DNA from: Roseiflexaceae bacterium
GTDB taxonomy: Bacteria > Chloroflexota > Chloroflexia > Chloroflexales > Roseiflexaceae
Direction of reading: 5' to 3'
DNA: 6,085 nucleotides
Assembly: GCA_947462525.1 (NCBI GenBank)
Contig: CANHPK010000109.1
Span: forward strand, 1 to 6,085
Of the stretch, positions 1-6,085 are shown one piece after another. How positions within the stretch are numbered: the stretch's first letter is position 1; each line of letters begins with the position of its first letter. Position numbers and translations under genes: made by a program. A model generated the notes under the pieces. The model did no database searches and was not told the origin of the DNA. It saw only the letters and a program-made list of their open reading frames with translations.

Positions 1-576
1 GATACACCCATGACCCTCGCCGAAACCGCCAGTATCTTCTGCGAGACCCTCGCCCAAAACGCCGCACTCGCCCACGCCGATGCCAACGGCAAAATCGAAA
101 TCCTCGAGTCGTCGCTCCAACGATCCACCCAGGTCGTCGTCGATATCACCAGCCGCTACCTGTTCGAATCGCGCGTGTTCGAACAGCGCCAGCACCGTGA
201 ACTCTCGGCCGACGAACTCTGCGCGCTGATGCTCCAAGCCCAGCGCGAGACATACGGCGACGGCCTCGCCGAAGCGACACTGCACCCCTACATGTGGGCT
301 GTCAAAGGACACTACTACAGCACCGGTCGGTCGTTCTACAACTACCCGTATATGTTCGGCCAGCTCTTCGGGCAGGGCTTGTATGCGCTCTACCTCGACA
401 ACCCGAGCGCATTCACGAGTCGCTACGATGCGCTCCTGAGCAGCACCGGGACCGCAGACGCTGCCACCCTGGCGCGTACAATGGGCATTGACATCACGCA
501 ACGCACCTTCTGGGAGGGCAGCTTAGCAGTGATCGCCGAAGAAGTCCGCCAGTTCGAGGCCGTCATCGACGCATAA
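1..576 (+). CDS. PepF/M3 family oligoendopeptidase, C-terminal part (5' truncated by window edge)
   Basis: This is the C-terminal 191 residues of a zinc metallo-oligopeptidase that degrades short peptides, normally in the cytoplasm. The reading frame is open from base 1. The ATG at position 10 lies inside a conserved stretch (PMTLAETASIFCETL) that in PepF proteins follows the HEXXH zinc site, so it is an internal Met and the true start and catalytic core are outside the window. Visible family signatures are the helix around KIEILESSLQR, the HPYMWAVKGHYYS segment (about 283-321) and the FYNYPYMFGQLFGQGLYALY segment, whose His and Tyr residues correspond to the substrate-binding loop of M3 peptidases. 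The HPYMWA...FYNYPY form resembles the clade-3 PepF subgroup from memory. It ends with TAA at 574-576 and converges on the - strand gene string. The family call is firm; the exact subgroup is less so. Confidence 0.9.
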   Translation, partial: DTPMTLAETASIFCETLAQNAALAHADANGKIEILESSLQRSTQVVVDITSRYLFESRVFEQRQHRELSADELCALMLQAQRETYGDGLAEATLHPYMWAVKGHYYSTGRSFYNYPYMFGQLFGQGLYALYLDNPSAFTSRYDALLSSTGTADAATLARTMGIDITQRTFWEGSLAVIAEEVRQFEAVIDA

Positions 577-619
577 CCGACGCATATTCGGTATTCTGCG
601 TGGACATTACCGTTCACAC

Positions 620-651
620 TCGAGGGTGCTGATGTATATCAGCACCCTCGA
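620..651. terminator. Perfect 14-bp inverted repeat between convergent genes, probable bidirectional terminator
   Basis: Bases 620-633 are the exact reverse complement of 638-651, giving a 14-bp stem with a 4-base loop (GTAT, 634-637). It sits 43 bases after the oligoendopeptidase stop and 41 bases beyond the cyclase-homologue stop, so both transcripts would run into it. Neither side carries a clear run of T residues after the stem. It is therefore not a textbook intrinsic terminator and may act as a 3'-end-stabilising or RNA-polymerase-pausing hairpin. A protein-binding palindrome is the alternative, but the convergent location favours transcript ends. Confidence 0.7.
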
Positions 652-692
652 TGATGGTCTGTGCGCTGTGTGGGCACCTGACTGCCAAATCC

Positions 693-2378
693 TCAGCGGT
701 CCCAGCCCATTACCCGCCATTCACCGATTTGGGCCAACAGCCGCAAGCGCCAGCGGATCGGCAAATCCGCCGCCATCCGTTCGAGCATGGTCACCCCGAC
801 GACCCGGCCCCCCGCAGCCAATGCACCAGCCCACGTAAAGCGCAGATAGTCTGCGATCCAATCAACCGTGCGGAGGCGCAGGACCCGTCCCGCGATCCCC
901 ACGATCGGCAGATACGCAAAAAACATCCCCAAAATCATTTTGTGATAATCGCTCCAGCGCATCTCATCGCGGAAGAAGCGGGTCGCGAAGGCCGTCCCGT
1001 GGCGCTCGAGTACACCCATGAAATGATGCTGGAGCGTGTTGACGTCAGCATCGGTTTGTCCCCAGGGCTGCATGAATCGACTAAACACCCAATTGAGCGA
1101 GACATTCACCTGGAATGGGGTAACCAACGCCAATGCGTCCGTTTGTTCGAGCCCCGCCCGCAACACGGTGTCGAGCATGCCCGTTGTACGGCGCAGATTG
1201 CGGACATGCGAGCCGAACCCGCAGAACGTCAGCGGCGATTGTTGCCCCGCCGCATCACCGATGGGCAAGACGCCACGGAGCAACGGTGCTTCGGTCCGCT
1301 GCAACGAATGCCGCGCCGGGATATACCCGTACACCGGTTTGTGATGATGCACTGCGCCGTTGCTCGGTTTGTAGGTCTCGAGCAGCGAAAAATACTCTTC
1401 GAACAGCTCGAGCAACGTCGGCGACGGCCGACCGAGAGCCTTGCCGGGGATAAGCGTGTCGTAATAAAAAAGATAAACCGTCAGTTCATGACCACGACCA
1501 GGGAACCCCTCCCACATGTACTGTTGGGTGCGCTGTGCGTCACTCACCGTCAACAGGATGTCGCCCACGGTGCGATCGTGCAACGCCGGCGCGTCGCCTT
1601 CGACAAAGCCACTCGCGACAGTGCCAACCGTCGGGCAGACACCGGCGTATGGTCGCCCCCCAAAGCGTTGCAACGAAAGCGGACTGGTAGTGCCCATTCC
1701 GTCGATGACCACACGCGCACCGAATGTTTGGATGGTGTTCGCTGCCGTGCGTACCCGCACCAGGACTTGCTGGTTCACATCAGTCGACACAGAGACCGCA
1801 TCGAGGGTACAAAAATCAACAATGTCGGCACCAACAGCCGCCAACTTGGCACGTGTCATGGCTAGTAATGCGCCGGCGTCGAGGGCAATATTGAGGACTT
1901 CCGGCAAATGCAACGTGACGTGCTCGTTGTCGCGGTGAAAGCGTACGAGTCCGTCGCGATACTCGTTCATGATGACCTGATCAAGCTCTGCCCAAGTCCA
2001 CCCACCGCCATCGACGAGTGCCTGCAACTCGCTCCGCGAGATGTTCCACTCACGGTGTACACAGCCGACTTCGGTACGATCAAAAATCAATACGCGCCAG
2101 CCACGCCGTGCCATTTCGTAGGCATGCAACAGACCGAGTCCAGAGCCTGCGTAGACCAAATCGCCCTGCCAAGACACCGACCGGGCAGACTGTGTGTACT
2201 CCGCGTCCGATACCACGTTCCAGAGCTGCGGCACGGGGAGTTGCTCGCCCGATGCAACCCGTGCGCGAATTCCCTCCCAGACGGCATCCATCTGCAGGAT
2301 CCGCGCGACGTGATCGTCGGCACCCATCCGGTCAAATGCAGCCGCGGTCATTGGGTAGCGGGTACGATCAATAGCCAT
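693..2378 (-). CDS. cruA: CruA-type lycopene cyclase homologue (FAD-dependent)
   Basis: This 561-residue flavoprotein resembles CruA, which cyclises the ends of lycopene to make gamma- and beta-carotene; it likely acts at the membrane. An FAD-binding Rossmann segment lies at about residues 73-101 (VYAGSGLGLL, then RVLIFDR). It is followed by the CruA-like block HREWNISRSEL (108-118). Further matches are VVIDGMGTTSP (223-233), QYMWEGFPGR (286-295) and the second FAD motif LPIGDAAGQQSPLTFCGFGS (371-390). A hydrophobic stretch lies at about 481-500. The start at 2378 has an excellent Shine-Dalgarno and avoids overlapping the upstream aminopeptidase; starting at 2474 would add 32 unsupported residues. 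The gene lies 25 bases after the aminopeptidase and is last in the string. The dinucleotide motif is slightly unusual, with Asp100 where many such proteins have Glu. CruP, a paralogue with little or no cyclase activity, is the main alternative. Confidence 0.77.
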   Translation of the reverse strand: MAIDRTRYPMTAAAFDRMGADDHVARILQMDAVWEGIRARVASGEQLPVPQLWNVVSDAEYTQSARSVSWQGDLVYAGSGLGLLHAYEMARRGWRVLIFDRTEVGCVHREWNISRSELQALVDGGGWTWAELDQVIMNEYRDGLVRFHRDNEHVTLHLPEVLNIALDAGALLAMTRAKLAAVGADIVDFCTLDAVSVSTDVNQQVLVRVRTAANTIQTFGARVVIDGMGTTSPLSLQRFGGRPYAGVCPTVGTVASGFVEGDAPALHDRTVGDILLTVSDAQRTQQYMWEGFPGRGHELTVYLFYYDTLIPGKALGRPSPTLLELFEEYFSLLETYKPSNGAVHHHKPVYGYIPARHSLQRTEAPLLRGVLPIGDAAGQQSPLTFCGFGSHVRNLRRTTGMLDTVLRAGLEQTDALALVTPFQVNVSLNWVFSRFMQPWGQTDADVNTLQHHFMGVLERHGTAFATRFFRDEMRWSDYHKMILGMFFAYLPIVGIAGRVLRLRTVDWIADYLRFTWAGALAAGGRVVGVTMLERMAADLPIRWRLRLLAQIGEWRVMGWDR

Positions 2379-2382
2379 GCTG

Positions 2383-2391
2383 CACCTCCCT
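2383..2391 (-). promoter_or_regulatory. Strong ribosome binding site that fixes the start of the cyclase homologue
   Basis: Read on the - strand this is AGGGAGGTG, with its GGAGG core 6 bases upstream of the ATG at 2378. The near-perfect anti-16S match and ideal spacing support starting the protein at MAIDRTRYPM rather than at the in-frame ATG at 2474, which lies inside the upstream coding region. Confidence 0.88.
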
Positions 2392-2403
2392 TTCGTGGGG
2401 TGT

Positions 2404-3504
2404 TTAGACGAAGTGGCCGTCGCGGTGGATAATCTGCCCATCGGCAGTGACCACTCCGCCCTGACGCAGGTCACAAATCATATCCCAGTGGAGCGCCGAC
2501 TGATTGCTACAGCCTGTCTCGGGGTATGCTGCACCCAATGCGAGGTGCACGGTGCCGCCGATTTTCTCGTCGAACAAAATCTGACGCGAGAATTTCTGGA
2601 TCCCGTAATTCGTCCCAAAGGCGACTTCGCCCAAGCGACGTGCCCCCTCGTCCATCCCCAACAACGAATCCAACAGCTCTTGTCCTTTGTCGGCTGTTGC
2701 CTTGACGACCTTGCCGTCGGCAAATTCAAGCCGAATACCTGACACTTCACGCCCCATATAGATTGCGGGGAAGCTGTAGGTGATATATCCATGTGTTTTC
2801 TGTTCTTCGGGGCCGGTAAAGACTTCGCCATCGGGGAAGTTGCGGTCACCGGCGCAGTTGACCCAGCTCCGCCCTTTCACATAGTAGTGAAGATCTGTCC
2901 CTGGGGCAACGATATGGATGTGTTCTGCAGCCGATAGGCGTTGAATGTGGCGCTCTTGATCGGCGCGCTGTGCTTGCCATGCTGCAACGGGATCTGCCTG
3001 GTCGAGTTTGCCAGCAGCAAAAACAAAGTCGGCGTAGTCGTTCAGCGACATCTCGGCCTCTTGGGCCAGGGCGTTGGTGGGGAACAGCGTCAAGCACCAC
3101 CGCATCTGATCGAGTGCCGTGCGCTCCATCAGACGCTTCGACATTGGGCTCATGGCAGCACGGCGGGCGGCCATTTTGGCAGTGTCGACACCACTCAGGC
3201 TACGGGTGTTTTCGTCGGCAATGATGTACATGTCGCGGTCGATTGCTTCGACTTCATCGCGGGTAACCTGCGGCACGTAGCCGAGCTGATCATCGTTGGC
3301 ATGCTGAAAAAAGATTTCGTCGAGACCGTCGAGCGACAAGCGCAACAACGGGTGTGCACCGGCTTTGACCGTCTCGCGGTAGAGTGCACGGATCAATGGA
3401 GTCGCACTCACAGGCCCACGCAGGCGCAGCAATTGGCCGGCCTGGACATTGAGTGAATAGCGAATCAATACCTCGGCGAGTCGATCAATGCGTGGGTCAT
3501 GCAT
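2404..3504 (-). CDS. M29 family aminopeptidase (thermophilic/AmpS type)
   Basis: This 366-residue cytosolic metallo-aminopeptidase removes N-terminal residues from peptides; M29 enzymes usually hold two divalent metal ions (Zn, Co or Mn). All expected ligands are visible with family-like spacing: Glu227 in NFPDGEVFTGP (222-232), Glu293 in LGEVAFGTN, His320 in VHLALGAAYPETG, and His339 and Asp341 in SALHWDM. Tyr327 sits 7 residues after His320, as does the catalytic Tyr of AmpS. The length is slightly below the roughly 370-415 residues usual for the family, and the protein appears complete. The ATG at 3504 follows AAAAGGA (3513-3519) at 8 bases. It lies 46 bases downstream of the YvcK-like gene and 25 bases upstream of the cyclase homologue, so co-transcription is likely, although no functional tie to either is evident. 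It has no signal peptide. The exact substrate preference cannot be read from the sequence. Confidence 0.94.
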   Translation of the reverse strand: MHDPRIDRLAEVLIRYSLNVQAGQLLRLRGPVSATPLIRALYRETVKAGAHPLLRLSLDGLDEIFFQHANDDQLGYVPQVTRDEVEAIDRDMYIIADENTRSLSGVDTAKMAARRAAMSPMSKRLMERTALDQMRWCLTLFPTNALAQEAEMSLNDYADFVFAAGKLDQADPVAAWQAQRADQERHIQRLSAAEHIHIVAPGTDLHYYVKGRSWVNCAGDRNFPDGEVFTGPEEQKTHGYITYSFPAIYMGREVSGIRLEFADGKVVKATADKGQELLDSLLGMDEGARRLGEVAFGTNYGIQKFSRQILFDEKIGGTVHLALGAAYPETGCSNQSALHWDMICDLRQGGVVTADGQIIHRDGHFV

Positions 3505-3550
3505 GGTGTCTATCCTTTTCTCTTGAAAAATCGCAACCGGGCGAATCGCG

Positions 3551-4531
3551 TTACGGCGCTTCTTTTAGAGCCATCATACACCCCATACGCAGCTCGAGTT
3601 CGTCATGGGTGGACAGTATTTGCACGTCTGGAGTGGGCTGCGGGGCAGATGCACGGCGTAGTTCACGACCGACAAATGCAACCCCGAGGGCGTCGAGCAC
3701 GTCGCGATCTGCAGAGTCGTATCGCATCGGTGTACTGCCACTCGTGCGCAGGGATTCACGTTCGGTTGTGCTGTAGCCGACGGTATTCATGAGTGCCACA
3801 TCGATAGCCCCACGTCCGAGGGCCCGGGCGATGCGTGCGACGTAGTCCACCGCTCGGTACGCATCGGTTTGACCGGGGATGGTGGTCAATCCGGCGATGC
3901 ACACAACCCGACCACGGATGGATTTGAGGGTCTCGCTGATGCCCTCGGGGAGCAGACACGGCAGCACCGCGCTATACAGGGCACCCGGCGCAATGACCAC
4001 CGCGTCGGCGGTTTTGAGTGCGTGGATGACAGCCGGGTTGGCAGTGACCGGTGGGTCGAGACTGACCTGCTGGACTGCCCCGGTGTGTGCCCGGCCGAAG
4101 TAGCTCGTGCTCCGTTCGGGGGCGGTACCATCACCGCGTACCAACACATCGTGGACAGCCTCGGTCGCCATGAGGACGTCGATATCGCAATGGACCGTGG
4201 TCCGTAACCGTTGCATCGCATCGCTGAGGGAGCCGCCGGCGAGTGCATGTGCCATGGTATCGAACACAGCAAACGGCACATTGTCGTAGGGTGTGCCAAA
4301 CGGCGGGAACACCTGCTGCATGAGCCGGCTCGCTGCTGCATCGGTGCCAAACTGTTGGATAATCTGCAGCGCCATCCCAGCTCCTGGGAACGGACCCATG
4401 CGCCGTATCAACGCATCTATCCCGGTGTCGTTGCTACTCGGCACGACCACAGTCAACCGTTTGACCAATGGGCGCACAGCGCGAATGGTATTGATGAGGC
4501 CTCGGCCTGCGCCCATGATTACCATATGCAT
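3551..4531 (-). CDS. YvcK/CofD-family protein (divergent GlmR/gluconeogenesis-factor homologue)
   Basis: This 326-residue protein has the fold signatures of the UPF0052/CofD family. That family includes YvcK (GlmR), a UDP-GlcNAc-binding regulator of cell-wall precursor supply, and CofD, a coenzyme F420 2-phospho-L-lactate transferase. The C-terminal half is the clearest match: TANPAVIHALKTADAVVIAP (163-182), GALYSAVLPCLL (183-194) and GLTTIPGQTDAYRAVDYV (214-231). These align by eye with ANP..LEAI..AD.IV.GPGSLYTS and the NLMTQPGET.GY block of YvcK. The N-terminal half is eroded: GAGRGL (7-12) replaces GGGTGL, SSNDTG (32-37) replaces DDGGSSG, and FPGAGM (48-53) stands where PPGDIRN is usual. 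The length is normal for YvcK. The start at 4531 has AGGAAGAGGGA upstream with GAGGG at 6 bases; the Met two codons in is a weaker alternative. It lies 24 bases after the GlmU-like gene, which favours the YvcK role over CofD. Confidence 0.85.
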   Translation of the reverse strand: MHMVIMGAGRGLINTIRAVRPLVKRLTVVVPSSNDTGIDALIRRMGPFPGAGMALQIIQQFGTDAAASRLMQQVFPPFGTPYDNVPFAVFDTMAHALAGGSLSDAMQRLRTTVHCDIDVLMATEAVHDVLVRGDGTAPERSTSYFGRAHTGAVQQVSLDPPVTANPAVIHALKTADAVVIAPGALYSAVLPCLLPEGISETLKSIRGRVVCIAGLTTIPGQTDAYRAVDYVARIARALGRGAIDVALMNTVGYSTTERESLRTSGSTPMRYDSADRDVLDALGVAFVGRELRRASAPQPTPDVQILSTHDELELRMGCMMALKEAP

Positions 4532-4555
4532 CAGCGTCCCTCTTCCTACTCGATA

Positions 4556-5848
4556 CTACCCAAAGATATCGTCATCTGGATCACCACGGTCCTGACTGGT
4601 CACCGCAAAAACATGCTGCAAAATTGCTACCTGCGCGGCCGTCAAGGTCACGTTGCGCCGTCCCATCACTTTGCGTGCGACGTCTATCATGCGATCAATG
4701 CGGAACTCGCGGAAGCGCTCGCCACCCCAGGTGAATGCCGGGATGGTCTTGGGTGCAAAGTGCGTGCCAAAGATGTTTGATGCGGTAGCCACCACGGATC
4801 CACCATTGAGATGGACCCCGATGCCCAGTTTGACATGGTCTGCCAAAAAGCACCCTAACTTCAGGCGACCACTGTCGACCTGGCCATACCCATCCAACGT
4901 GACTTTGATTGTCCCGTAGGTGTTTTTGAGGTCACTCGTCGTCGTCATTGCACCCACATTCACCCACTCACCGAGGTATGAATGACCGAAAAAACCGTCG
5001 TGATGTTTGTTGCTATACCCTTGGACGACGGTATTTTCGATTTCGCCGCCGATGCGACACACCGGCCCAATCGTCGTGCCGCCACGGACACGTGCGCCCG
5101 AGATGAGTGCACCGTCGTGGATGGCGACGGGTCCTTGCAGCAGACTAAATGGCTCGACGCGGGCATTACCGATGATAATCACCCCATCGCGTGCATCGAG
5201 TGCTACCGGCCCCTCGATCCGCGCCTCACGATGAACCATGATGCGCTCAGGTGCATACATTTGCCAGAGTGCCGCATCGGGGTGTTGGAGCGCCGGTAGA
5301 TAGGTGTCGCGCTCGAGCAACGTCGCATCGCTCTCAATCATCTCTGCGTTGGCGGCAATGATGTCCCACGGGAAGTTGAGCATGCGTGGGCGCTGGCGGA
5401 TCACTGTCCCAAACCGGGTGAGTTCTTCGATAGCGAATTGGGCGTTTTGCTCTAGCAGATACGCAAAAACCGCACTTGCTAAGCTCGGCGACAAGCGGGC
5501 TGCCACCAACGTCCCACCAGAGCGCGCGGTGTTGTTGTCGTCACTCAACAGGATGGTCCCGATAGGCGCATCCACTATCTGCGCCAGACACCCACAATCG
5601 ATCAGTCTACTATTGATCAACAATACCGGGCGATTACTGGCCAATACCTGCAACGGCCAGCGCCCCGAGCCATAGACATCGGCCAGATAACTCCGTGTCA
5701 ACGCCTGTGGCTCCTGCCCGTACAGTCTGTGCAGACGCTCACGCAACGTGTACACCCCGCAGCGAATGTCGGCTGCGGTGCGCGTATACGTCAACGGCAG
5801 GAGTGATTGGTAGCCTTCGTCTTCGAACAACAGGATCGTCTGCTCCAT
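4556..5848 (-). CDS. Alternative GlmU-like sugar nucleotidyltransferase with left-handed beta-helix acyltransferase domain
   Basis: This 430-residue protein belongs to the GlmU-related 'putative sugar nucleotidyltransferase' family. These are predicted to make UDP-GlcNAc from glucosamine-1-phosphate, acetyl-CoA and UTP in lineages lacking classical GlmU. The N-terminal domain (about 1-185) carries the diagnostic LLPLTYTRTAADIRCGVYTL (16-35) and LLINSRL (76-82), with no canonical LxGGxGTRM signature, as is normal for this family. Residues about 200-375 form hexapeptide beta-helix repeats, including KHHDGFFGHSYLGEWVNVGA (281-300), TTTSDLKNTYGTIKV (302-316) and SNIFGTHFAPKTIPAFTWGG (357-376). 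By eye, His283 falls on the catalytic His363 of E. coli GlmU. The C-terminal tail (about 377-430) is helical and ends in an acidic stretch. ATG 5848 has GAGGA at 9 bases inside the end of the upstream gene, only 3 bases away, so translational coupling is likely. Related ADP-glucose or mannose-1-phosphate transferases are less likely. Confidence 0.85.
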   Translation of the reverse strand: MEQTILLFEDEGYQSLLPLTYTRTAADIRCGVYTLRERLHRLYGQEPQALTRSYLADVYGSGRWPLQVLASNRPVLLINSRLIDCGCLAQIVDAPIGTILLSDDNNTARSGGTLVAARLSPSLASAVFAYLLEQNAQFAIEELTRFGTVIRQRPRMLNFPWDIIAANAEMIESDATLLERDTYLPALQHPDAALWQMYAPERIMVHREARIEGPVALDARDGVIIIGNARVEPFSLLQGPVAIHDGALISGARVRGGTTIGPVCRIGGEIENTVVQGYSNKHHDGFFGHSYLGEWVNVGAMTTTSDLKNTYGTIKVTLDGYGQVDSGRLKLGCFLADHVKLGIGVHLNGGSVVATASNIFGTHFAPKTIPAFTWGGERFREFRIDRMIDVARKVMGRRNVTLTAAQVAILQHVFAVTSQDRGDPDDDIFG

Positions 5849-5851
5849 GCG

Positions 5852-6085
5852 CTATCGTCCTCGGCGCAACAACGCCTGAATGGCGGCAGATACCTTGTCC
5901 GGATCATGTCGGAGCACACGCACCGTGCGACTCTTACCGGGGTCTTCGAGCGATGCAGTCATCTGCACGACCGCAGTGGCCAAATCTGTTTCGACCACGA
6001 CAGCCCCCTCGACCACCACATCGCTGCCGGCACCCCGATCGTTGCCTTGCACGATGGTCTCTTCGTATTCTTCGGGGGCAAGATA
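5852..6085 (-). CDS. Unrecognised protein, C-terminal fragment (5' end beyond window)
   Basis: The frame is open from the window's right edge to the TAG at 5852-5854, giving 77 residues of a protein I do not recognise. It begins within the window as YLAPEEYEETI, continues through a valine-rich segment (SDVVVEGAVVVETDLATAVV) and ends in a basic helix-like tail (DKVSAAIQALLRRGR). A GTG at 6052 with a weak GAAGAG-like sequence upstream could start a 66-residue protein. However, the preceding in-frame residues look like coding sequence, so I treat the gene as truncated by the window. The alternating Val-rich segment suggests beta-strands, and no membrane segment or signal peptide is visible. It ends 3 bases before the GlmU-like start codon, so the two genes are almost certainly co-transcribed. 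No function is proposed. Confidence 0.6.
   Translation of the reverse strand, partial: YLAPEEYEETIVQGNDRGAGSDVVVEGAVVVETDLATAVVQMTASLEDPGKSRTVRVLRHDPDKVSAAIQALLRRGR

Noticed and set aside
10..576. A complete small 188-residue protein starting at ATG 10.
   Set aside because: The codons before it are open and fit the conserved family sequence (P-M-T-L-A-E), and there is no room to see a ribosome binding site. It is the tail of a roughly 600-residue oligoendopeptidase.
651..1865. A 404-codon open frame on the + strand opposite the cyclase homologue.
   Set aside because: It lies antisense to a gene with clear family motifs along its length. Its translation is rich in Arg, His, Pro and Gln with no recognisable domain, and it has no good ribosome binding site. 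It is a codon-bias shadow.
2379..2474. A possible 32-residue N-terminal extension of the cyclase homologue starting at 2474.
   Set aside because: It would overlap the end of the aminopeptidase gene, has no matching ribosome binding site and reads as low-complexity Ser/Thr-rich sequence, whereas ATG 2378 has an ideal Shine-Dalgarno.
2941..3456. A 171-codon + strand open frame opposite the M29 aminopeptidase.
   Set aside because: The opposite strand encodes an aminopeptidase with all metal ligands in place. The + frame gives no family resemblance and fits a shadow of biased codon use.
3505..3550. A possible promoter or terminator in the 46-base gap upstream of the aminopeptidase (TTGCGA followed by a T5 run, then GGATAG, on the - strand).
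   Set aside because: The GGATAG overlaps the ribosome binding site, so a transcript from it would lack that site. Only a 3-bp stem precedes the T-run, too weak for a terminator.
4376..4390. Inverted repeat TCCCAG-CTC-CTGGGA.
   Set aside because: It is only 6 bp per arm and lies inside the YvcK-like coding region, where such short palindromes are expected by chance.

Overview
This window looks like a chromosomal segment from a moderately GC-rich bacterium. The most likely source is a member of the Chloroflexota, possibly one of the filamentous phototrophic Chloroflexales. That assignment is inferred from the gene set: a CruA-type lycopene cyclase homologue, the 'alternative' GlmU-like sugar nucleotidyltransferase (typical of Bacteroidota and Chloroflexota-type lineages, which often lack classical GlmU), an M29 aminopeptidase, and a clade-3-like PepF oligoendopeptidase. 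No marker gene settles the taxonomy. I see no mobile element, CRISPR array, tRNA or rRNA.

Layout: on the + strand, positions 1-576 hold the C-terminal part of a PepF/M3-family oligoendopeptidase whose catalytic HEXXH region lies upstream of the window. A 116-base intergenic gap follows, containing a perfect 14-bp inverted repeat (620-651) between the two convergent transcription units. Everything else is on the - strand and reads right to left as one tight gene string. The order is an unrecognised 3'-terminal fragment (5852-6085), a GlmU-like nucleotidyltransferase/left-handed beta-helix protein (4556-5848), a divergent YvcK/CofD-family protein (3551-4531), an M29 aminopeptidase (2404-3504) and a CruA-like FAD-dependent lycopene cyclase homologue (693-2378). 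Gaps between these genes are 3, 24, 46 and 25 bases, each downstream gene has a recognisable Shine-Dalgarno sequence, and no convincing internal promoter or terminator separates them. A single operon ending at the 620-651 hairpin is therefore likely.

Functionally, the first two complete genes of the string plausibly belong together. GlmU-type proteins make UDP-GlcNAc, and YvcK (GlmR in Bacillus) binds UDP-GlcNAc and controls carbon flow into cell-wall precursors. The M29 aminopeptidase and the carotenoid cyclase homologue look like unrelated passengers of the same transcript. The most interesting points are the coupling of GlmU-like and YvcK-like genes, the eroded nucleotide/phosphate-binding signatures of the YvcK-like protein, and the unresolved CruA versus CruP function of the cyclase homologue. 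I found no clearly new multi-gene system; most of the window is ordinary metabolic genes.
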